Shown here piece by piece: positions 56,235-64,000 of a stretch of DNA of 64,000 bases (position 1 is the first letter of the stretch; each line of letters opens with the position of its first letter). Under the pieces are notes generated by a model that ran no database searches, was not told where the DNA came from, and saw nothing but the letters and a program-made list of their open reading frames with translations. Position numbers and translations under genes: made by a program. Origin of the DNA: an uncultured Halomonas sp. (GTDB lineage: Bacteria > Pseudomonadota > Gammaproteobacteria > Pseudomonadales > Halomonadaceae); the NCBI RefSeq assembly GCF_947493865.1, contig NZ_CANLTC010000001.1, positions 62,001 through 126,000 of the forward strand, in the 5' to 3' direction.

Positions 56235-57628
56235 GCCGGCCAATCTCCTTGTCTCAAGAACAACGCCGCCAGGGGCGGCAGAGTCAACGATACGGATACC
56301 GGTAAACCATGGCTCGGCTCCAGCAGGGCCTCGACGCCATTGGCGTTGCCCACGTTCGAACCGCCATAAAATACGCTATCGCTATTGAGCACCTCATGCC
56401 AGGCACCCAGGGTCGGCACACCGATGCGATAGTTCTCAAGCACGTTGGGGGTGAAGTTGATGACGACCAGTAGCGGCGCGGTGCCTTCTGAGCCATAGCG
56501 TAAAAAGGCGATGACACTATTGGTGACGTCATCCCCTATCACCCAAGTGAAACTACTGGATTCGATGTCGCATTCATAAAGCGCCGACTCGTTGCCATAC
56601 AGGCGATTGAGATCCGCCACCAGACGCAACATGCCCGCATGGAAGTTTTGATCCAGCAACTCCCACTCGAGGGATCTACCAGGCTGCCATGCCTGCCCTT
56701 GTGCAAACTCGCTGCCCATGCTCAAAAGCTTCTTGCCAGGATGCGCCCACATGTAACTCATGGCGGCCCGTAAATTGGCGAACTTCTGCCAGGGGTCTCC
56801 CGGCATGTGCTCGAGCCAGCTTTGCGGTTCACCTTCCGATGCCTCGTCCGGCAGCGGCAAGAGAAAATGCATGTCGAAGGCCGTGCCCATGTTTTCATGC
56901 AGCAAGTGGTGTTCCCTGCCCCGCCACTGTGCTGGCACGCGTAGATAATTCAAGGTATTGCGCGACCAGTGAGCATTGCATACCAGTACCCGGGTCAACA
57001 GATGAACTGGCATGTCCACCGGATGGTCGATCAAGATGAGAACGTCGTGGCGCCGCTGCGTGATGCCCTGTATCAAGTACTCGATGAGACCGTCACCGCT
57101 CTGTTCGGTGCGTTCCTTCAGATAAAGCCCATCGAGATGATAGCGCTCGACCCATTGGAGTGCTTGATGCAGCGCGGCAGCAAATGCCTGGCTGCCATCA
57201 CCGGCTGCGTATTGCGTATCCGGGGCGACGTTCCAATCCAGAATCACGCCGATATCGCTTTCATGGCAGGCGAGAATGAAAGTGGCAAATGCGTCGTCGT
57301 CGACTTGCGTTACATTCACTTCGGTCAATGCGATGTGGGTAAAGCCAAGATCCGACACATAGGGCAAAAGACGATCGATCAGCGTCATCCAGGACAAGGG
57401 CCCCCCGAACTCGTCCAGACGCCAACCCGATGGGCTGAAGCGATAGACGGAAAGAGGCGCCGAGGTGAAATCCTGACGGCTTCGGCGCAATAACCATTGG
57501 CCGTCGTACCAGCGATCCGCCGGCGCCAAGGGGGGCAGAAGTTGCGGCAGACTCGAGACGGTTCTTCGATTGGGCGTGGGCGATTCCTGGTCCATTTGTA
57601 GCGTCACGTCAATTGACAGCTTGCCCAT
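56231..57628 (-). CDS. GlgB-like GH13 protein lacking the catalytic residues (probable pseudoenzyme)
   Basis: 465 residues from the ATG at 57626-57628 (GGAG 7 nt upstream), overlapping the end of glgA by 20 nt. It aligns with the barrel and C-terminal domain of the GlgB at 38696-40942: HMPGDPWQKFANLRAAMSYM, HPGKKLLSMGSEFAQ, LVADLNRLYGNESALYE and VFYGGSNVGN. N-terminal module and CBM48 are absent. The nucleophile Asp of ALRVDAV is Lys171 (GLYLKER), the Glu pair of IAEES is Asp201-His202 (LILIDHP), the SHDEV block reads LPDEAS (259-264), and DWVPAHF is DWNVAPD. Hydrolysis or branching is therefore unlikely. Reading frame, ribosome site and overlaps at both ends show it is maintained. A glucan-binding, scaffold or regulatory role is possible. 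Confidence 0.88.
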   Translation of the reverse strand: MGKLSIDVTLQMDQESPTPNRRTVSSLPQLLPPLAPADRWYDGQWLLRRSRQDFTSAPLSVYRFSPSGWRLDEFGGPLSWMTLIDRLLPYVSDLGFTHIALTEVNVTQVDDDAFATFILACHESDIGVILDWNVAPDTQYAAGDGSQAFAAALHQALQWVERYHLDGLYLKERTEQSGDGLIEYLIQGITQRRHDVLILIDHPVDMPVHLLTRVLVCNAHWSRNTLNYLRVPAQWRGREHHLLHENMGTAFDMHFLLPLPDEASEGEPQSWLEHMPGDPWQKFANLRAAMSYMWAHPGKKLLSMGSEFAQGQAWQPGRSLEWELLDQNFHAGMLRLVADLNRLYGNESALYECDIESSSFTWVIGDDVTNSVIAFLRYGSEGTAPLLVVINFTPNVLENYRIGVPTLGAWHEVLNSDSVFYGGSNVGNANGVEALLEPSHGLPVSVSLTLPPLAALFLRQGDWPA

Positions 57629-59225
57629 GGGAAAGCTCCATTTCGTCGAGGGTCGCGCTATACAGCTGGTTGTAGGGTTCGATGGACTGGCACCAGTGGT
57701 AACGCCCCGCCATGGCAGCACGACGCATGGCATAGAATAGATCCGTCGCACGAAAGACCTTGAAAGCACGATCGATGGCTTGCATATAGCTTGCAAACGT
57801 CACTTCGTCGAACAGGAAACCGGTCACCCCATCCTCGATGGTATCCACCAGGCCACCGGTACGATGGGCGATGGGTAGTGAGCCAAAGCGCTGAGCGTAC
57901 AACTGACTGAGCCCGCAAGGCTCGAAACGCGAGGGCATCAACAGGAAGTCGCTGCCGGCGTAGATACAACGTGCTTCCCCTTCGTCGAAACCGATATTGA
58001 CACCGATCGCGCCCGGGAACCGATCCGCCAGGTTGCACAATGCGCGCTCGGTCCCCCGTTCGCCACGACCGATGAAGACGATCTGCCCTCCCCGTCGAAC
58101 GATGGACTCCGCCACACCAACGGTCAGATCGATCCCCTTTTGATGTACCAGACGAGAGACCACGGCAAACAGGGGGCCGGTACATAGTGCCAAACCGAAC
58201 AGCTGGCGCACGTAGTCGGCATTGGCGCGCTTGCCGCGCCAGTCGTTCATGGCGAAAGCCCGCGCCAGATGTGCGTCGGTACGCGGATTCCAGCTTTCAT
58301 CGATACCATTGGGTATACCGACGAGGCGCCCCTGCTCGGCCTTGGTGCTCAGCAACCCTTCGAGCCCGCAGCCAAACTCCGGCGTGGTGATTTCCTGGGC
58401 GTAGGTGGCGCTCACCGTGGTCACTCGACCGGAGTAGGCAATACCGGCTTTCATGTAGGACAGCTGGCCGTGATACTCCACTCCTTCAATGGTCATCGCC
58501 TCTTCCGGCACACCGAGAGCCTTGCAGCGTGAAGCGTCGAACACGCCTTGATAGGCAAGGTTGTGGATGGTGAAGATGCAGGGCGTCGCTTCCCCCCACC
58601 ACTTCAGATAGCCGGCGGTCAGCCCACAGGTCCAGTCATTGAGATGCAGAAGCTGAGGGCACCAATTGAGACCCGCGTTGCCTGCGGCGATTTCAGCGGC
58701 AGCCAGGCTCAGGCGCGCGAAGCGTATGTCGTTGTCTTCCCACCCGATTCCAGCATCATCGCAATAAGGGTTGCCCTCCCGCTCATACAGCTCCGGGCAT
58801 AGCAACACATAAAGAATCAGACCGTCGGGATAAGTAATTTGACCTATGTCGCAGGCGGGAATATCGGCCAGTGCGGGGAGATGCCCGACCACTTCGATCC
58901 TGCGCTCCGACTGGATGACTTCACGATAGGCCGGCAGCAGAACGCGCACATCATGATGCAAGCGAAGCGCCCGGGGTAACGCCGAAGAAACGTCTCCTAG
59001 CCCTCCTACCTTGACCAGATCGGCTATTTCCGGCGTGACGTACAAAACGTCATATTCGTTCTTGCCGTTCTTATCGATACGCTTGGGGGGCGTTCTTGCT
59101 CTGGCCGCCTTCTCGATGACGGCAGGGAAAGCGGTTTTTTGCTGGTTCTTCGCAAGTGGATCATCCGTATCCACATCGACTGAGACCATTTCTTGCGAAA
59201 TGCTGCGCAACGCCGTGTTGCCCAT
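57609..59225 (-). CDS. glgA: Glycogen/maltose-1-phosphate synthase (GT5)
   Basis: 538 residues, GT5. The sugar-nucleotide loop KVGGLGDVSSALPRAL begins at Lys72, against residue 15 in E. coli, so there is a polar N-terminal extension of about 57 residues (many Lys, Arg, Thr, Asp). Other marks: HLNDWTCGLTAGYL, IHNLAYQGVF, GIPNGIDESWNP, SRLVHQKGIDL and the C-terminal SRFEPCGLSQLYAQRFG. It transfers glucose from ADP-glucose to glucan; some GlgA proteins also make maltose-1-phosphate. It has a strong AGGAGG site and is the first gene of the minus-strand block. No glgC is in the window, so the donor must be made elsewhere. Confidence 0.93.
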   Translation of the reverse strand: MGNTALRSISQEMVSVDVDTDDPLAKNQQKTAFPAVIEKAARARTPPKRIDKNGKNEYDVLYVTPEIADLVKVGGLGDVSSALPRALRLHHDVRVLLPAYREVIQSERRIEVVGHLPALADIPACDIGQITYPDGLILYVLLCPELYEREGNPYCDDAGIGWEDNDIRFARLSLAAAEIAAGNAGLNWCPQLLHLNDWTCGLTAGYLKWWGEATPCIFTIHNLAYQGVFDASRCKALGVPEEAMTIEGVEYHGQLSYMKAGIAYSGRVTTVSATYAQEITTPEFGCGLEGLLSTKAEQGRLVGIPNGIDESWNPRTDAHLARAFAMNDWRGKRANADYVRQLFGLALCTGPLFAVVSRLVHQKGIDLTVGVAESIVRRGGQIVFIGRGERGTERALCNLADRFPGAIGVNIGFDEGEARCIYAGSDFLLMPSRFEPCGLSQLYAQRFGSLPIAHRTGGLVDTIEDGVTGFLFDEVTFASYMQAIDRAFKVFRATDLFYAMRRAAMAGRYHWCQSIEPYNQLYSATLDEMELSHGQAVN

Positions 59226-59684
59226 AGAGCAACCTCCTTGTACGACTACGACTCACAAGTCCTTCATAATCCAATTAAAGCAAAAAATCCTTAACTTCAG
59301 TGATCATGGCGCTTCTATTACGAATTAACCATTCTCTAGAATTAGATGCCTCATACCCCCTAACGTTGTTCATTTGCGCGTATCTTTAAGCATAGACGAA
59401 CGGCAGCCGATATTTCCAATCTCATACCACCTCATGTGAAACAGCGGTTTGCAAGTGTTTTTAGCGGCTGATCAGTGTTGCAGGACTAGCCCGTAGTACA
59501 TATGGCCAACCTTTTCCTTTTGATACTGCTCAAGCTATCCTCGACAAACCATCGCTGACCTATTTTTTTACTAGCTTACTTGCCACTTACTTCACCAGCC
59601 CTACAAGTCAGCAATTCATGAGTAGCTGACAGCTTTCCACTAATGACATGTTGCTAACGGCTTCTTTCATATCGAGGGGTGAGG
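59226..59684. promoter_or_regulatory. 459-nt AT-rich divergent region between glgA and the GH15 gene
   Basis: No gene is seen. Starts of two divergent transcription units flank it, so it should carry the main promoter of the alpha-glucan/trehalose block and that of the GH15 gene. It is richer in A and T than the coding sequence. I could not assign a convincing promoter box or regulator site by eye. Confidence 0.5.
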
Positions 59685-61475
59685 ATGACCGCGAACAAGA
59701 AAATCGAGGATTACGGTTTTATTGGTAATATGCAAACCGCCGCCCTGATCGACCGGAATGCGTCCATGCAGTGGTTGTGTGTGCCGCGCTTTGACTCGGA
59801 TGCCTGCTTCGCGGCGCTATTGGGCGATGATGATAACGGCTATTGGCGAATCGTGCCCGAAGAAGCGATTCGCTCCAGAACTCGCCACTATCAAGGTGAA
59901 ACCTTGATTCTGGAAACTCGGTTCGAGACGGCTTCCGGGGAAGTGGCGGTGATCGACTTTATGCCACTCAGGAATGAAGACGACGACAGGGTGGATATCG
60001 TACGCATCGTCAAAGGCTTGCACGGCCAAGTTCGCATGCAAACCAGTGCTGCCTTCCGCTTCTTTTATGGCTACATTGCCCCCTGGGTGCGCCACTATGA
60101 CGGCAAGGTGATTGCCATTGCCGGACCAGATGCCCTACGCCTGCAAACCAGCGTTCCCTTGCACGGCGAGCAGATGAAAACCTGCGGCAGCTTCGAGATA
60201 AGGGCCGAAGAGACCATCTCGTTCGTCCTATCCTGGTACCCTTCTTTCAAGAACGAACCCGCCGACCGGAACGCGGAGCAGCTACTTGAAGAGACACGCG
60301 ATTGGTGGCTCAAATGGAGTGGGCGCTGCCAGATAGCAGCGGCGTATCGGGAGCCGGTTGTGCGTTCGTTGATCACTCTCAAGGCACTGACCCATCAGGA
60401 AACCGGCGGCATGGTCGGAGCGGCAAGCTCCTCCCTACCTGAAAAGCCCGGCGGCCAGGCCAACTGGGACTACCGCTATACCTGGCTGAGGGACGCCGCC
60501 TTTACCCTGCATGCGTTGCTAATCTCCGGCTATCGTGAGGAAGCCGACGCCTGGCGTAAATGGTTGCTACGCGCCGCCGCGGGTGATCCGGAAAAATTGC
60601 AGCCTCTCTACGGTATTGCAGGAGAGCGATGGCTCGCCGAGTACGAACTCGACTGGCTGAAAGGCTTTAACGACAGTCAGCCGGTGCGTATCGGCAATGA
60701 TGCCTTCAAGCAACAGCAACTGGATGTTTATGGGGAAGTAATGGATGGCCTGCATTTTGGTCGCATTCACGGCCTTGAACCCGATGAGAACATGTGGCGT
60801 ATTCAGCGTCAGTTGGTGGGTTATTTAGAAGATCACTGGCAGGAAAAAGGCGCCAGCATCTGGGAATTGCGTGGTGACACTCAGCGCTACACCTACTCTG
60901 CGGTCATGGCCTGGGTTGCCTTCGACCGGGCCATCGAGGCGGTGGAAAAATTTAACCTGGAAGGCGATGTGGAACATTGGCGCGAGTTACGTCAACGCAT
61001 TCATGACGAGGTATGCGAAAAGGGCTTCAACCGACGGCGCGGGACCTTTGTGCAGTATTACGGCTCCCAGGCTCTGGATGCCTCACTCCTGCTACTTCCC
61101 CTAACCGGCTTTATCTCCGCCAAGGACCCCCGCATGACCCAAACCATCGAGGCTATTCAGCAGGAGCTGACCCACGACGGTTTCGTCTATCGCTTCAAGA
61201 CCGGCGCCAAGGAAGAAAGCCTGGCCGAAGGCGAAGGCGCCTTTCTGGTCTGTTGTTTCTGGCTGGTGGACAACCTGATTTTGCTGGATCGTCTGGAGGA
61301 AGCCGAAGCGCTATTCGGAAAGCTTATGAACGTGCGCAACGACCTGGGCTTGCTTTCCGAGGAATACCATCCAGTCGAAGGCTGCCTGCTGGGTAACGTA
61401 CCCCAGGCCTTCTCGCACGTGGGCGTGATCAATAGTGCTCATAACCTGGCCAGGGCACGCAAAGAACTTCAATAA
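59685..61475 (+). CDS. GH15 glucoamylase-like glycosidase (trehalase or glucoamylase)
   Basis: 596 residues from the ATG at 59685 (GAGGGG upstream; a GTG two codons before is the alternative). N-terminal beta domain (IEDYGFIGNMQTAALIDRNASMQWLCVPRFDS) and a C-terminal (alpha/alpha)6 barrel. The general acid is Glu394 in SIWELRG and the base is in LLSEEYHP (Glu559/560). WDYRYTWLRDAAFTLHAL is typical of the group. Bacterial members of this subgroup act on trehalose or maltodextrin; either would fit as an outlet of the adjacent block. No signal peptide, so it acts in the cytoplasm. It diverges from glgA. Confidence 0.85.
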   Translation: MTANKKIEDYGFIGNMQTAALIDRNASMQWLCVPRFDSDACFAALLGDDDNGYWRIVPEEAIRSRTRHYQGETLILETRFETASGEVAVIDFMPLRNEDDDRVDIVRIVKGLHGQVRMQTSAAFRFFYGYIAPWVRHYDGKVIAIAGPDALRLQTSVPLHGEQMKTCGSFEIRAEETISFVLSWYPSFKNEPADRNAEQLLEETRDWWLKWSGRCQIAAAYREPVVRSLITLKALTHQETGGMVGAASSSLPEKPGGQANWDYRYTWLRDAAFTLHALLISGYREEADAWRKWLLRAAAGDPEKLQPLYGIAGERWLAEYELDWLKGFNDSQPVRIGNDAFKQQQLDVYGEVMDGLHFGRIHGLEPDENMWRIQRQLVGYLEDHWQEKGASIWELRGDTQRYTYSAVMAWVAFDRAIEAVEKFNLEGDVEHWRELRQRIHDEVCEKGFNRRRGTFVQYYGSQALDASLLLLPLTGFISAKDPRMTQTIEAIQQELTHDGFVYRFKTGAKEESLAEGEGAFLVCCFWLVDNLILLDRLEEAEALFGKLMNVRNDLGLLSEEYHPVEGCLLGNVPQAFSHVGVINSAHNLARARKELQ

Positions 61476-61598
61476 CCGGACTACCAGGACAGAAAACAAC
61501 GGTTTGTTACAAAAAGACATAGGAGTTCCTCCGTTACTTTACCTAGCTTTTGAGAAGCAAGCGTTCGTTTATGGTTCAGTAGCAAGGAGGCTATGGCA

Positions 61599-63395
61599 AT
61601 GAGTGACAACGTCAGCGATTTTTTGCTCAACCGCCTGGAACAATGGAACATCACCCGCATCTACGGTTACCCCGGGGATGGCAGCAACGGTCTCATGGGG
61701 GCGCTGCGTCGCGCCCAGGACCGCTTCGAGTTCGTCCAGACTCGCCATGAGGAAATGGCGGCCTTCATGGCCTGCGCCCATGCCAAGTTCACCGGTCAGG
61801 TCGGCGTGTGCACCGCTACCTCGGGGCCTGGGGCGATCCACCTGCTCAATGGCTTGTACGATGCCAAGAAGGATCATCAGCCGGTGGTCGCCATCGTCGG
61901 CCAGCAGGCCCGGGCCGCCCTGGGTGGCGACTATCAGCAGGAAGTGGATCTGGTGTCGCTGTACAAGGATGTGGCCCACGAGTACGTGCACATGGCCACC
62001 AGCCCGGCCCAGATTCGGCATCTGATCGATCGCGCCATTCGTATCGCCCTGGCGGAGCGTACCGTCACCGCCATCATCGTGCCCAACGACCTTCAGACCC
62101 AGCCGGCGGTGGAAGAGCCCGCTCATGCCCACGGCACCATCCATTCGGGCGTCGGTTACTCGGTACCGGTGACGGTCCCCCAGATCGATGACTTGAAGCG
62201 CGCGGCGGCGGTGCTCAACGAGGGTAAGCGCGTGGGCATTCTGATCGGTGCCGGCGCCCTGCATGCCGGCGATCAGGTCATCCAAGTGGCGGAGATCCTG
62301 GGTGCCGGCGTCGCCAAGGCGCTGCTGGGTCGCGCCGCTCTGCCCGATGACCTGCCCTTCGTCACCGGCTCGATCGGCCTGCTGGGCACCAACCCGAGCT
62401 GGGAAATGATGTCAAATTGCGACACCCTGCTGATGATCGGCTCGGCCTTTCCTTACTCCGAGTTCCTGCCGCCGGAAGGCCAGGCCAGGGGCGTGCAGAT
62501 CGACGTCGACGGACGCATGCTGAGCATCCGCTACCCCATGGAAGTCAACCTGGTGGGGGACAGCGCCGTCACTCTGGAGGCGCTGCTACCTTATCTCGAG
62601 TACAAAAGTGACCGTTCCTGGCGCGAGCATCTCGAAAAGAGCATCAAGCAGTGGTGGGAAGTGCTCGAGGAGCGGGCCATGGCGGAGGCCAACCCCATCA
62701 ACCCGCAGCGGGTATACTGGGAGCTGTCGCCACGGCTGCCGGATAACTGCATCATCACCAGCGATTCCGGCTCCTCTGCCAACTGGTACGCCCGGGATCT
62801 CAAGCTGCGCCCGGGCATGAAGGCCTCGCTCTCCGGCGGGCTCGCCACCATGGGCAACGGCGTGCCCTATGCCATCGCCGCCAAGTTCACTCACCCGGAT
62901 CGCGTGGTCATCGCTTTGGTCGGAGACGGCGCCATGCAGATGAACGGCAACTCGGAGCTTTTGACCATCGCCAAGTACTGGCAGCGCTGGACGGACCCGC
63001 GCCTGGTGATCATGGTACTCAACAACCAGGATCTCAATCAGGTGACCTGGGAAATGCGCGTCATGGAAGGCGATCCCAAGTTCGAGGCCTCCCAGGACCT
63101 GCCGGACTTCCCCTACGCCGAGTACGCCAGACTGATCGGCCTGGAGGGCATCCGGGTCACCGAGCCGGAGGCTCTGGCCGGTGCCTGGGAGCGTGCCCTT
63201 TCCGCGGATCGCCCGGTGGTGCTGGAAGTCGTGACCGACCCGGACGTTCCGCCGCTGCCGCCGCACATCAAGCGCGAGCAGGCCCAGGCCTACATGTCGG
63301 CATTGATGCATGGCGACCCGGATTCCATCGGCATCATTAAGGCCTCCTTCAAGCAGTTCGCCCGGGATTTCATTCCAAAGGCGGGCAAGCATTGA
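61599..63395 (+). CDS. ThDP-dependent enzyme, pyruvate oxidase/acetolactate synthase-like
   Basis: 598 residues from the second ATG (GGAGG 8 nt upstream); the ATG at 61593 is too close to that site. Three-domain layout: pyrimidine-binding domain with the cofactor-activating Glu51 (TRHEEMAAF), a central domain (about 190-330) and the pyrophosphate-binding domain with GDGAMQMNGNSELLTIAKY through VLNN. GYPGDGSNGLMGAL and GGDYQQEVDL support the pyruvate oxidase-like subgroup. The real substrate is not readable; pyruvate is likeliest. It has no small ALS subunit next to it. It is 12 nt upstream of an enolase-superfamily gene and probably cotranscribed. Confidence 0.8.
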   Translation: MSDNVSDFLLNRLEQWNITRIYGYPGDGSNGLMGALRRAQDRFEFVQTRHEEMAAFMACAHAKFTGQVGVCTATSGPGAIHLLNGLYDAKKDHQPVVAIVGQQARAALGGDYQQEVDLVSLYKDVAHEYVHMATSPAQIRHLIDRAIRIALAERTVTAIIVPNDLQTQPAVEEPAHAHGTIHSGVGYSVPVTVPQIDDLKRAAAVLNEGKRVGILIGAGALHAGDQVIQVAEILGAGVAKALLGRAALPDDLPFVTGSIGLLGTNPSWEMMSNCDTLLMIGSAFPYSEFLPPEGQARGVQIDVDGRMLSIRYPMEVNLVGDSAVTLEALLPYLEYKSDRSWREHLEKSIKQWWEVLEERAMAEANPINPQRVYWELSPRLPDNCIITSDSGSSANWYARDLKLRPGMKASLSGGLATMGNGVPYAIAAKFTHPDRVVIALVGDGAMQMNGNSELLTIAKYWQRWTDPRLVIMVLNNQDLNQVTWEMRVMEGDPKFEASQDLPDFPYAEYARLIGLEGIRVTEPEALAGAWERALSADRPVVLEVVTDPDVPPLPPHIKREQAQAYMSALMHGDPDSIGIIKASFKQFARDFIPKAGKH

Positions 63396-63407
63396 GGATG
63401 ACGTGTC

Positions 63408-64000
63408 ATGGGCAAACACGATATTCCCATTGTCTCGGTACGGGTCTCGGCCTACGAGATTCCCACCGATTCGCCGGAATCCGACGGCACCCTGACTTGG
63501 GACTCGACGACGCTGGTGCTGGTCGAGATCAGCGCCGGAGGGCATAGCGGGCTCGGCTATACCTACAGTCACCAGGCCTGTGCGACGCTGATCCGGGACA
63601 AGCTCGCCGCCCTAGTCGAGGGCCAGGATGCCTTGGCCATAGCAGACAACTGGTGGCGCCTGGTCGAGGCCATTCGCAACCTCGGCCGGCCGGGCATCGC
63701 CTCGATGGCCATCGCCGCCATCGACGTGGCGCTGTGGGATCTCAAGGCACGCTTGCTCGACCTGCCGCTGGTGACGCTGCTGGGTTCGCTGCGTTCGGCG
63801 GTGCCGATCTACGGTAGCGGCGGCTTCACCTCCTACGACGATGCACGCCTGCAACAGCAGCTGGGCGGCTGGGTCGAGGCGGGTATCCCCCGGGTCAAGA
63901 TGAAGATCGGCCGTCATCCCGAGCGGGATCCCGAGCGTATCCGTCTGGCCCGGGAGGCGATCGGTCCCGAGGCCGAACTGTTCGTGGATGCCAACGGTGC
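63408..64000 (+). CDS. Enolase-superfamily protein (mandelate racemase/muconate lactonizing type), N-terminal part
   Basis: The first 197 codons are present; the frame is open at the right edge. The ATG at 63408 follows GAGGAT after the ThDP gene stop. The N-terminal capping domain (ISAGGHSGLGYTYSHQACA, IASMAIAAIDVALWDLKARLL) leads into the barrel with the KxK catalytic pair in RVKMKIGRHP and the first metal ligand in ELFVDANG. Members abstract a proton next to a carboxylate: sugar-acid dehydratases, racemases or lactonizing enzymes. The missing C-terminal half is needed to choose. Pairing with a ThDP enzyme suggests carbohydrate or organic acid catabolism. Confidence 0.85.
   Translation, partial: MGKHDIPIVSVRVSAYEIPTDSPESDGTLTWDSTTLVLVEISAGGHSGLGYTYSHQACATLIRDKLAALVEGQDALAIADNWWRLVEAIRNLGRPGIASMAIAAIDVALWDLKARLLDLPLVTLLGSLRSAVPIYGSGGFTSYDDARLQQQLGGWVEAGIPRVKMKIGRHPERDPERIRLAREAIGPEAELFVDANG

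Noticed and set aside
56231..57628. Second functional branching enzyme
   Set aside because: The nucleophile and other catalytic residues are replaced and CBM48 is missing, so I describe it as a probable pseudoenzyme.

Overview
The window looks like a chromosomal segment of a moderately halophilic gammaproteobacterium of the Halomonadaceae (Halomonas or a close relative). The main reason is a doe (ectoine degradation) cluster at the left edge. GC-rich coding sequence, a glg/tre alpha-glucan and trehalose cluster of the kind known from pseudomonads, and ordinary gammaproteobacterial housekeeping genes agree with this. The genus is an inference from gene content; I had no database search. No tRNA, rRNA, CRISPR array, prophage or full-length insertion sequence was recognised.

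Layout. (1) 1-6416: ectoine catabolism on the minus strand, doeA-doeB-doeX, then doeC and doeD (doeD runs off the left edge). A plus-strand cbpA-cbpM chaperone pair sits between doeX and doeC. (2) 6710-15222: ghrA, yejK, a RES-type toxin-antitoxin pair, a cupin, a LysE exporter, a small DUF6494 protein, an ABC exporter and a YadG/YadH-like ABC pair. (3) 15212-24556: a CpxRA-like two-component system diverging from a Spy/CpxP-like periplasmic protein with a CpxR-type box between them, a 270-bp inverted-repeat element, a DUF3108-like protein, a LysO-like exporter, a NIT-domain chemoreceptor and a BaeSR-like system. (4) 24580-38680: a PAP2 phosphatase, a second inverted-repeat element, a D,D-carboxypeptidase with a SPOR domain, a second chemoreceptor, an ExaC-like aldehyde dehydrogenase, lemA with two TPM-domain genes, modABC, a phosphoribosyltransferase and a PhoD-like phosphatase. 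(5) 38696-59225: a block of nine minus-strand genes for alpha-glucan and trehalose metabolism (glgA, a degenerate glgB paralogue, treZ, a malQ-treY fusion, a DUF2934 gene, glgX, glgE, treS-maltokinase, glgB). (6) 59685-64000, divergent: a GH15 glycosidase, a ThDP-dependent enzyme and the start of an enolase-superfamily gene.

How the glucan block should work: TreS converts trehalose to maltose, the fused maltokinase makes maltose-1-phosphate, GlgE polymerises it and GlgB branches the product. GlgX and MalQ trim and rearrange the chains, and TreY/TreZ turn chain ends back into trehalose. GlgA can feed the pathway from a sugar nucleotide; no glgC is present here. Together with ectoine turnover this gives the cell two compatible-solute systems.

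The most unusual items are in this block. A GlgB-like protein between glgA and treZ has lost the GH13 nucleophile and probably the other catalytic residues, and has no N-terminal CBM48. MalQ and TreY are fused in one 1681-codon frame, but a perfect Shine-Dalgarno and a TTG codon are kept exactly at the TreY boundary.
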